Assembly: GCA_009922405.1 (NCBI GenBank)
Contig: RFVZ01000009.1
Coordinates: forward strand, 1 to 21,564
DNA length: 21,564 nt
DNA from: Betaproteobacteria bacterium
GTDB taxonomy: Bacteria > Pseudomonadota > Gammaproteobacteria > Burkholderiales > Burkholderiaceae_E
Direction: 5' to 3'
Positions 8,007 to 14,627 of this stretch are shown here, piece after piece. A program made the position numbers and the translations under genes. Position 1 is the stretch's first letter. The number at the start of each line of letters is the position of its first letter. The notes beneath the pieces were generated by a model. The model was not told where the DNA came from. It searched no databases and was given only the letters and a program-made list of their open reading frames with translations.

Positions 8007-10289
8007 ATGCCTGCTCCACACAACGCGGCCCTCCCGACCCTCATCACTGCATTTGTTGCGGGCGTTTTTGCGCTCCTGCCGAGGGTCTTGCTCGCCGTCG
8101 AATCGGTCCCCCTGCGCATGGCCACCGAACTGTCCCCGGCTCCCGCTCCCGTGGCCACACCAGCGTTTGCTCGCGCCGACTCGGTGCGTGGACGGATCGG
8201 CCAGGAAACAGTCTTCACAGGTAACGCCGAGTTGCGACGCGGGGGCACTCGCTTGCGAGGTGACCAGATCACGTATCGCGAAAACGATGATGAGGCGTTT
8301 GCTTCGGGGGCTGTGCGGCTCGCTCGAGATGGTCTTGTGTTCACGGGACCTGAGTTGGAACTGCGCCTCGATTCGATGGTCGGGCATTTCGAGCGGGCCG
8401 AGTTTTCGATCCCGGCTGTATCGGGCCGCGGCTCGGCGCGTCGCATCGACTTTATTGGTCGAGGCAAACTCGCGATGTTCGACACCAGTTACAGCACCTG
8501 CACGCCCGAACGGCCGGCCTGGTTTGTTCGTGCCAGCATGTTGAACTATGACAAGCCGGCTGGCGTTGCCCGCACGCGGGATGCCAAGATCGATTTCTTT
8601 GGGACGACGATTATGGAACTCCCTGAGTTGTCGTTCCCAATTGGTGAGGGGCGTCATTCGGGATTTCTGTTACCGACCGGTCGGGTCTCGTCGCGGACCG
8701 GCCTCTCAGTCAGTGCGCCGTATTACTGGGACCTCGCGCCGAATCGAGATTTGACCCTCTACCCGCGCCTCCTGACACGACGTGGCGTACAGGTCGGTGG
8801 ATTGTTCAGGTACCTCGAACCCGAACAGGCCGGTGAGGTCCGACTGGAAGCCTTGCCCGGTGATCGTTCGGCCGGTCGAGATCGCTGGTTCGCGTCTGCA
8901 ACCAACAAGATCTCTGACTGGCGCGGATGGTCTGGCGGCTGGACGGTGCGCGGGGTCTCCGACGATAACTACTTTGCAGATTTTTCGACCTCGATCCTGG
9001 GCGCCTCCGAACGAAGTTTGCCGCGCGAAGCCTTTTTGACCCGTACTCTGGGCGACTGGACCGTTCTTGCGCGCGCCGCGTCCTACCAGAACATCCTCGA
9101 AGCGCGCGCTGCCCCGCCGTATTCGCGAGTGCCGCAGTTGGCTGCGAATTGGGATTTGCGGGATTTGAAGGGCTTTGATCTGGCCTCCGGGTTTGACCTG
9201 TCCCGTTTTGAGCGGCCCATCGCAGGGTCGGCGGCTGGTTGGCGTGCGGTGGTCCATCCGACGGTTGCCTGGAGCTTCCGGAGCCCCGGCGCCTTCTTGG
9301 TCCCGCGACTCGGCCTCCATGCATCGTCCTACTACCTCGACTCGAACGTCGTGACGCCAGGAATTCCGGGTGATCTGAGCGGAACGCGGGCGCTGAACCG
9401 GTTTCTACCAACACTATCGATGGATTCGGGCCTCGTGTTTGAGCGCCCAATGACGTGGACCGATCAGCGGGTCTGGACTCAAACCCTCGAGCCGCGGATT
9501 TTTTACGTGCGCACACCGTATCGAGATCAGTCGAAATTTCCGCTTTTTGATACCGCACAGGCCGACTTTAATTTTGCCCAGCTTTTTTCGAATAATACTT
9601 TTGTCGGGAATGATCGAATCGCCGATGTCAACCAGCTCACAACCGCCTTGCTAACCCGTTTCCTCGATCCAGCGACGGGCCGCGAGGCGTTGCGCTTTGG
9701 GATCGGGCAGCGGCTTTACTTTGAGCCACAACGGGTCACGATTGCGGGCGAGGCGCCGCGCAGTGACACCCGATCAGATCTGCTCGCGGCTGGGGGCGCC
9801 ACCATTAATCCTGGGTGGACCGTAGATGGCGGAATGCAGGCCAATCTGGCTGAAGCCCGTGTTCCCCGGTTTAACTTCGCCACCCGCTGGAACCCGCGCC
9901 CAGAGCACATCGTTAATCTTGCGTACCGCTATCGTCGGGATCTGGTGGACCAGATCGATGTGTCTGCACAGTGGCCGGTTTCAGAGCGCTGGTATCTATT
10001 GGGCCGCTTCAACTGGACCCTCGCAGAAATCGCCGGAATCCAGCCGGGTCTCGTCGAATCCTTGGCGGGTGCCGAATATCGCGAGGACTGCTGGGCGACT
10101 CGCGTGGTGTTTCAACAGTACGTGACTTCGGCCATCTCGCGGACGACGGCGGTTTCCCTCCAGCTCGAGTTAAGCGGTCTGGCCAAGATCGGCTCTGACC
10201 CCTCTGCTATATTGAGCCGAAGCATCCCAGGTTGGCGGGTTCGCCCGGATCGCGAGATCTCGACCGGTCGTTATTTCGGTTACGAATGA
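8007..10289 (+). CDS. lptD: LptD, outer-membrane LPS-assembly protein
   Basis: LptD forms the outer-membrane barrel that, plugged by LptE, inserts LPS into the outer leaflet. It has 760 residues from the ATG at 8007. A hydrophobic N-terminus with likely cleavage near residue 30 (PRVLLA/VES) acts as signal peptide, though its n-region has no Lys or Arg. The periplasmic OstA/jellyroll domain covers about 60-165, the barrel about 200-760. STCTPERPAW near residues 163-172 is the family signature. Only two cysteines are present, Cys165 and Cys695, matching one of the two long-range disulfides of E. coli LptD. The stop overlaps the surA start by four bases (ATGA). No Shine-Dalgarno sequence is seen; a TATAAT box ends nine bases before the ATG. 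Confidence 0.96.
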   Translation: MPAPHNAALPTLITAFVAGVFALLPRVLLAVESVPLRMATELSPAPAPVATPAFARADSVRGRIGQETVFTGNAELRRGGTRLRGDQITYRENDDEAFASGAVRLARDGLVFTGPELELRLDSMVGHFERAEFSIPAVSGRGSARRIDFIGRGKLAMFDTSYSTCTPERPAWFVRASMLNYDKPAGVARTRDAKIDFFGTTIMELPELSFPIGEGRHSGFLLPTGRVSSRTGLSVSAPYYWDLAPNRDLTLYPRLLTRRGVQVGGLFRYLEPEQAGEVRLEALPGDRSAGRDRWFASATNKISDWRGWSGGWTVRGVSDDNYFADFSTSILGASERSLPREAFLTRTLGDWTVLARAASYQNILEARAAPPYSRVPQLAANWDLRDLKGFDLASGFDLSRFERPIAGSAAGWRAVVHPTVAWSFRSPGAFLVPRLGLHASSYYLDSNVVTPGIPGDLSGTRALNRFLPTLSMDSGLVFERPMTWTDQRVWTQTLEPRIFYVRTPYRDQSKFPLFDTAQADFNFAQLFSNNTFVGNDRIADVNQLTTALLTRFLDPATGREALRFGIGQRLYFEPQRVTIAGEAPRSDTRSDLLAAGGATINPGWTVDGGMQANLAEARVPRFNFATRWNPRPEHIVNLAYRYRRDLVDQIDVSAQWPVSERWYLLGRFNWTLAEIAGIQPGLVESLAGAEYREDCWATRVVFQQYVTSAISRTTAVSLQLELSGLAKIGSDPSAILSRSIPGWRVRPDREISTGRYFGYE

Positions 10290-11581
10290 AGTCACTTTTT
10301 TTGTCTGCAGGCAGTGCCTTTTTGGCGATCGCATTTCAAGCAGGGGTGTCGGCCGAGCCGCAACCCGTTGATCGAATCGTCGCCATCGTCAACAGCGAAC
10401 CCATCACTGCGGGGGAACTGAACCTGCGCTCTCGGATGGCCGAGCGGCAACTGCGTCAGCAGGCCGTCACCCTCCCGGACAATGCAGAGCTTCAGCGGCA
10501 GGTGCTTGAGCGTCTGATTCTAGATCGCGCTCAGGTCCAGTCGGCTCGTGAACTCGGTTTACGTGTTGAAGATGTTCAAATCGAGCGAGCGGTCGCGCGC
10601 ATGGCTGAGGAAAACGGGTTGACCGTCTCGGCGTTTCGCGATCGCCTCGAATCGGACGGCATGACCTTTGAGCGGTTTCGAAGCGACATGCGCGACGGTA
10701 TCTTGATGACCCGTTTGCGCGAGCGTGAAGTGGACGCGCGGATCGAAATTGCTGAAAGCGAAGTTGATTTGCAGGTCAACATATCCCGGCAGGCTCGGGT
10801 GCCCGAACTCAAGATCGCTCAGATCCTCGTGGGCGTGTCTGAAAACATCGGACCACAGCAAATTGAGCGTTTGCGTCTTCGGGCCGAAGACATTGCTCGT
10901 CAAGCTCGGGCTGGCGCTGATTTCTCCCGCCTGGCTGCGACCTTTTCTGACGCAAGTGGTGCCCTTGAGAGCGGTGGCTCGTTGGGCTGGCGAACTGTAG
11001 ACCGCTGGCCCTCCCTGTTTACCGACGCCTTGCAGGGAAAACCGGCCGGCACGGTCGCCGGACCTTTGCGCAGTGGCGCCGGTTTTCATGTCGTCCGGCT
11101 CGAAGAGGAACGCAGTGCTGCTTCTGAATCCGCTAAGCCCGTTGTGCAGACCCGCGCTCGCCACATTCTGGTTCGTCCAGGGAGCGGCCCCTCGGGTGAC
11201 GTCGAAGCGCAGCGTTTGCTGAACGAACTGCGCGAGCGCGTGCTCGCGCGCCGGTCTGAGTTTGCGGATCTGGCGCGGCAATACTCCGCCGATGGCAGTG
11301 CTGCCCGCGGAGGCGATCTCGGTTGGTTGGACCCAGGCGATACCGTTCCAGAATTTGATCAGGTCATGCAGGCCCTCCCGTTAAATGAACTTAGTCAACC
11401 GGTTCGAAGTCCCTTCGGCTGGCACCTCATTGTGGTGAACGAGCGTCGCAATGGCTCGGCCGCAGACCGCGAACGGATCGCCGCCCGAAATGTCATTCGC
11501 GAGCGCAAGATTGAGGAGCAGGCGCAGGAATGGTTGCGCCGGCTGCGCGATAAAACCTTCGTTGAACTGCGGCTTGACTGA
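10286..11581 (+). CDS. surA: SurA, periplasmic chaperone and peptidyl-prolyl isomerase
   Basis: SurA carries unfolded outer-membrane proteins, LptD among them, across the periplasm. The 431-residue protein starts with a signal peptide, likely cut after VSA at residue 23. Then come the SurA N-terminal chaperone domain (about 25-170), a first parvulin domain (about 174-275), a second (about 287-387, with the conserved ARHILV start and GGDLGWL) and a C-terminal helix. The ATG at 10286 lies in an ATGA overlap with the lptD stop, which fixes the start and shows coupling. lptD-surA adjacency is highly conserved. rsmA follows at once, without the pdxA often found between them. Confidence 0.97.
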   Translation: MKSLFLSAGSAFLAIAFQAGVSAEPQPVDRIVAIVNSEPITAGELNLRSRMAERQLRQQAVTLPDNAELQRQVLERLILDRAQVQSARELGLRVEDVQIERAVARMAEENGLTVSAFRDRLESDGMTFERFRSDMRDGILMTRLREREVDARIEIAESEVDLQVNISRQARVPELKIAQILVGVSENIGPQQIERLRLRAEDIARQARAGADFSRLAATFSDASGALESGGSLGWRTVDRWPSLFTDALQGKPAGTVAGPLRSGAGFHVVRLEEERSAASESAKPVVQTRARHILVRPGSGPSGDVEAQRLLNELRERVLARRSEFADLARQYSADGSAARGGDLGWLDPGDTVPEFDQVMQALPLNELSQPVRSPFGWHLIVVNERRNGSAADRERIAARNVIRERKIEEQAQEWLRRLRDKTFVELRLD

Positions 11582-12422
11582 ACGCAGCGGTGCGCACCAA
11601 GCGCGCAAGCGCTTCGGTCAACATTTTCTTGTCGATCAGGGGGTTTTGCGTGCGATCGTCTCGGCGATGGGCTTGCGCCAGAATGACCTTGTCGTCGAGA
11701 TTGGCCCCGGCTTGGCAGCACTCACACAGCACCTGTTAACCCACCTGCCGCAGATGCATGCGGTTGAACTCGATCGTGATTTGGTGGCACGCTTGCGCAG
11801 GCGGTTCACGCCCGAGCAACTGGTCTTGCACGAAGCCGATGCGCTGAGTTTTGACTTTGGGCAGTTGGTTGCGCAGTCGTTTGAACAGTCGGTTGCAAGG
11901 GCATCACCGAAGCGCAAACTGCGGATTGTCGGCAACCTGCCCTACAACATTTCGAGCCCTTTGCTGATTCGATTGATCGATCAGGTGTCGATCGTTGAGG
12001 ATCAGCATTTCATGCTGCAAAAAGAGGTGGTCGAGCGTCTTGCTGCCGGGCCTGGACAGGCGGCGTACGGGCGGCTCGGCGTCTTGCTCCAGGCGTGGTA
12101 CTGCATTGATTTCTTGTTTGAAGTCGGGCCCCAGGCTTTTGATCCGCCGCCTCGAGTTGACTCGGCAGTCTTTCGAATGCGGCCCCTGGCCAGTCCTCGG
12201 GTTCACAGCCTGAGCGCACTCGAGGCTGTGCTTGCAGCCGGATTCGGGCAGCGTCGAAAAATGTTGCGCGGCACCTTGTTGCCGTGGCTCGCTGCGCGAG
12301 GCGTGTCCGCACCCGAAATCGCAGGGACCGAGCGCGCCGAGGAAATTCCCCAGGCGCTTTGGTACCAGTTGGCGGATAGGCTCGCAGATCAGTTGTCTGA
12401 TCAGCGAGCGAACACCGGCTAG
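11574..12422 (+). CDS. rsmA: RsmA (KsgA), 16S rRNA adenine dimethyltransferase
   Basis: RsmA dimethylates two adjacent adenines near the 3' end of 16S rRNA, a late check of the small ribosomal subunit. From a TTG start at 11574 it has 282 residues. The signatures are ARKRFGQHFL at 10-19, the SAM site VEIGPGLAALT at 41-51, VELDRDL at 64-70 and the catalytic NLPYNIS at 121-127. No in-frame ATG or GTG exists near the family start; an upstream ATG would overlap surA by about 90 bases. The TTG overlaps the surA stop by eight bases. The C-terminus is a four-residue repeat, LADRLADQLSDQ. Its stop shares the CTAG at 12419-12422 with the opposite gene. Confidence 0.95.
   Translation: MTERSGAHQARKRFGQHFLVDQGVLRAIVSAMGLRQNDLVVEIGPGLAALTQHLLTHLPQMHAVELDRDLVARLRRRFTPEQLVLHEADALSFDFGQLVAQSFEQSVARASPKRKLRIVGNLPYNISSPLLIRLIDQVSIVEDQHFMLQKEVVERLAAGPGQAAYGRLGVLLQAWYCIDFLFEVGPQAFDPPPRVDSAVFRMRPLASPRVHSLSALEAVLAAGFGQRRKMLRGTLLPWLAARGVSAPEIAGTERAEEIPQALWYQLADRLADQLSDQRANTG
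12369..12404. repeat. 12-bp in-frame tandem repeat at the rsmA 3' end
   Basis: Three diverged 12-bp units at 12369-12380, 12381-12392 and 12393-12404 encode LADR, LADQ and LSDQ at the C-terminus of RsmA. The match is clearer in protein than in DNA, so the repeat is older than the one in pepP. Confidence 0.65.
12419..12422. other. CTAG shared as stop codon by two convergent genes
   Basis: The palindrome CTAG supplies the TAG stop of rsmA on the plus strand (12420-12422) and the TAG stop of the metallohydrolase on the minus strand (12421-12419). The two coding regions overlap tail to tail by four bases, so there is no room for an ordinary intergenic terminator. Confidence 0.95.
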
Positions 12423-13135
12423 CGGTCATCCAGTCGATCGTCTAGTCGATATCCGCGCAGGGCTTTCCGCTCGCGGCGCCATTCTGGGTAAAGCACCTCG
12501 ACGCGTGCCCAAAATCGTGGGCCGTGATTGAGCTCCTCCAGGTGGGCAAGCTCGTGCGCAATCACATAATCAACGACCGGTACCGGACAGTGAATCAGCC
12601 TCCAGTTCAGCCGAACATGTCCCCTCGGGCTGCAACTTCCCCAACGGGTGCGCGCCGAAGTCAGGCTCCAGCGGGCTGGCGCGCAGGCATGCATGCATTC
12701 GAAGACCGCAAGGCGTTCCGCGAATAGCGTCCGTGCCTGGCGCTTGAGCGCCTTGATTTCGGCGGGGGATTTTGCAGCAGATTGTGTGGCGGATTGAGCA
12801 CCTGCTGGTCCGATGGATTGCTCAGTGGTTTGTGCCCCCCTTGCCCCCAGTTTTTCGCGTTCGTCCAACTCTGCCAGTTTGCGCAAGATCCAGTCGGACT
12901 TGCTCTGTAACGCCAGTTCAATATCCTGATGGGCTGCGTGCTGGGGCACGCGCACGGTGAGTCCACGAGGATCGATCTGGAGACCGATCGTACGTCGGGC
13001 CGATCGCGTCAACCGGTACTTGATAGTTCTCGAGGAAAGTATTATTGAGTGGCCAGCGGTTTCAAATTCAGGTGTGCCGGGGCTGTGCGCTGGACGGCCC
13101 GCCAGCAGGTCGGTCAGGAAATCTCGCCAGCCCAA
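12419..13135 (-). CDS. DUF45/YgjP-type zinc metallohydrolase
   Basis: This is a YgjP/DUF45 family protein, a putative zinc metallopeptidase related to SprT; its substrate is unknown. It has 238 residues. The conserved block TRWGSCSPRGHVRLNWRL is at 163-180. The zinc site HELAHLEELNH is at 194-204, with likely ligands His194, His198 and His204 and base Glu195. A low-complexity Ala/Gln/Ser linker fills about 95-128. No ATG is available near the beginning. The TTG at 13135, 11 bases after the plsC stop, fits an operon position. The C-terminus ends RLDDRLDDR, from a 12-bp duplication. The gene converges on rsmA and shares the CTAG stop. Confidence 0.85.
   Translation of the reverse strand: MGWRDFLTDLLAGRPAHSPGTPEFETAGHSIILSSRTIKYRLTRSARRTIGLQIDPRGLTVRVPQHAAHQDIELALQSKSDWILRKLAELDEREKLGARGAQTTEQSIGPAGAQSATQSAAKSPAEIKALKRQARTLFAERLAVFECMHACAPARWSLTSARTRWGSCSPRGHVRLNWRLIHCPVPVVDYVIAHELAHLEELNHGPRFWARVEVLYPEWRRERKALRGYRLDDRLDDR
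12423..12449. repeat. 12-bp in-frame tandem duplication at the 3' end of the metallohydrolase gene
   Basis: On the minus strand, CGACTAGACGAT and CGACTGGATGAC stand next to each other before the stop codon and encode RLDD twice. They differ at three positions. The unit has the same 12-bp period as the repeats in pepP, rsmA, ybeY and upstream of plsC. Confidence 0.65.
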
Positions 13136-13146
13136 GACAGCCGCGC

Positions 13147-13989
13147 CTAATTCGACGATTCGATCGCGCGCGATGCGCGTTCGCGACGAATCGCAGCCGC
13201 CGAGGCGGCGGGTGACCAGGGCTCCGAGTAGCGCGCAGGTGAGAGTTGACGCATCTCTGTTTCAATCCAGGCCTCGACCTCGCGAGTCACACCATCTGGC
13301 GTCTTTCCGGTTGTTGCGATGGGGGCACCAATCGAGACCGTCACCAAACCCGGATGGAGCATGCGCCCGCGGGGCCAGCAATCGCCCGAGTTCACCGCAA
13401 TCGGCACCACGGGTACCCCGGCGCGAACTGCGAGTCGCGCACCGCCACTCTTGTAGCGACCTTGCTCGCCTGGACTGGTTCGAGTGCCCTCGGGAAACAA
13501 AATGGGCCAACGACCTTCCTCTAACTTACGGGTCCCTTGCGTCACGACTTGTTCAAATGCATCCCGACCTTGAGAGCGATCAATCGAAATCATCTTCAGG
13601 AGTCCGATCCCCCAGCCAAAGAAGGGCAATCGCAGCAACTCTCGCTTGAACACAAAAACAAGCTCACGCGGCATATGCGCGATGAAAAACATCGTCTCCC
13701 AAGTCGACTGATGTTTGCTCAATAAAACGACCGGTTGGTCGGGCAGGTTTTCCCATCCGCGGACTTCCCACCGCACGCCACAAAGTGCTTTGGCGCCCCA
13801 GATCATCAATCGTGGCCAGAGGATGGTCAGCCGATAGCGCCAGTGCAGCGGTAGTGGCGCCCAAACCAGGCACAGCAAGGAGAAAGGCGCGACCGTGAGA
13901 AGTTGAAACAGGTAAAAAAGCGCGGATCGAATGGCTTGAAAAACGCCTCGCGAACTGGCTTGTTGAGTCGGCTGCGAACCTGCGTGCAT
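13147..13989 (-). CDS. plsC: PlsC-family 1-acylglycerol-3-phosphate acyltransferase
   Basis: PlsC adds the second acyl chain to lysophosphatidic acid, giving phosphatidic acid at the inner membrane. From the ATG at 13989 it has 280 residues. A hydrophobic segment at about 22-50 anchors the N-terminus. Acyltransferase motif I is KHQSTWETM at 92-100, where His93 is followed by Glu98 (HX4E) in place of the usual HX4D. Motif II is near KRELLRLPFFGWG at 116-128, motif III is FPEGTR at 165-170 and motif IV VPIAVN at 195-200. A TTG at 14010 would add seven residues. The gene lies 11 bases before the metallohydrolase and 54 bases after gmhB. Lyso-lipid specificity is inferred from the family. Confidence 0.9.
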   Translation of the reverse strand: MHAGSQPTQQASSRGVFQAIRSALFYLFQLLTVAPFSLLCLVWAPLPLHWRYRLTILWPRLMIWGAKALCGVRWEVRGWENLPDQPVVLLSKHQSTWETMFFIAHMPRELVFVFKRELLRLPFFGWGIGLLKMISIDRSQGRDAFEQVVTQGTRKLEEGRWPILFPEGTRTSPGEQGRYKSGGARLAVRAGVPVVPIAVNSGDCWPRGRMLHPGLVTVSIGAPIATTGKTPDGVTREVEAWIETEMRQLSPARYSEPWSPAASAAAIRRERASRAIESSN

Positions 13990-13996
13990 AAGGCTC

Positions 13997-14020
13997 AGAT
14001 CTCGGTTCAAATCTCGGTTC
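13997..14020. repeat. 12-bp tandem duplication just upstream of plsC
   Basis: Units agatctcggttc (13997-14008) and aaatctcggttc (14009-14020) differ at one base. They lie between gmhB and the plsC ATG. If plsC used the TTG at 14010 instead, the repeat would partly be coding and would read LNRD in the plsC frame. Confidence 0.75.
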
Positions 14021-14043
14021 AGAACGCGCTCGGTGCAGAACGT

Positions 14044-14622
14044 TCAGTGCTTGCGAAGAAGGGTGTCCGCCAGCGCCGCAAGATTCTCATAAATTTGGGT
14101 ACTGGGCGGCAACTGCAAGGCTTGATCGGTGCTCAAATCTCCACTCGCGCCTTGGGCCCGCGCCTCGGTTGAGAGGCCGTTGCCGGTGCGAACCAAAACG
14201 GCAGGAACACCTGCAATCGCGGCGCCCTGCAGGTCGCGCAATGAATCGCCCACCGCGAGCGCGTCACTGGGGGCCACATGGAACCTGTGCAGGGCTTGTT
14301 GAAAGAGTGCTGGAGCGGGTTTTCGGCATGCGCAGCCTGCGTCAGGGCCATGCGGGCAAAGAAAAATTGCATCCACCCGCCCCCCCGCGGATTGAACCAT
14401 TTGATGCAGCTTTTGATGGATCGCATGGAGCGTGCTCAGCGTGAAAAGGCCGCGCGCAAGCCCGGATTGGTTCGTGACCACCGCGATGCGCCAACCCGCC
14501 TGGCTCAAACGAGCGAGGGCTTCAATGCTGCCCAGAATCGGCGTGAACTCTGCCGGCGACTTGATGTAGTGCTCAGAGTCTTCATTGATCACCCCGTCTC
14601 GATCACAAAGCAGCAGCGGCAT
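14044..14622 (-). CDS. gmhB: GmhB, D-glycero-beta-D-manno-heptose-1,7-bisphosphate 7-phosphatase
   Basis: GmhB removes the 7-phosphate in the synthesis of ADP-heptose, the core sugar of LPS. The 192-residue protein is a HAD phosphatase. It shows CDRDGVIN at 6-13 with nucleophile Asp7 and acid/base Asp9, TNQSG at 50-54, and GDSLRD at 125-130. A structural zinc site is formed by Cys89, His91, Cys97 and Cys99, followed by RKP with Lys101; this site marks GmhB within the HAD superfamily. The ATG at 14622 lies five bases after the glyS stop, and no Shine-Dalgarno sequence is seen. glyS-gmhB-plsC order is usual in Burkholderiales. Confidence 0.94.
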   Translation of the reverse strand: MPLLLCDRDGVINEDSEHYIKSPAEFTPILGSIEALARLSQAGWRIAVVTNQSGLARGLFTLSTLHAIHQKLHQMVQSAGGRVDAIFLCPHGPDAGCACRKPAPALFQQALHRFHVAPSDALAVGDSLRDLQGAAIAGVPAVLVRTGNGLSTEARAQGASGDLSTDQALQLPPSTQIYENLAALADTLLRKH

Positions 14623-14627
14623 CGTGA

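Noticed and set aside
8806..9558. Long open frame on the strand opposite lptD
   Set aside because: It has Arg/Pro/Ser-rich content typical of an antisense shadow in GC-rich DNA, no known motif, and lies fully inside lptD.
11451..11573. Longer RsmA starting at an ATG inside surA
   Set aside because: It would overlap surA by about 90 bases or more and add residues with no family match; the TTG at 11574 gives the normal N-terminus.
12865..13060. Possible frameshift or pseudogene in the metallohydrolase because of its low-complexity linker and TTG start
   Set aside because: The frame is open over the full family length and the zinc motif is intact; linkers of this kind vary in the family.
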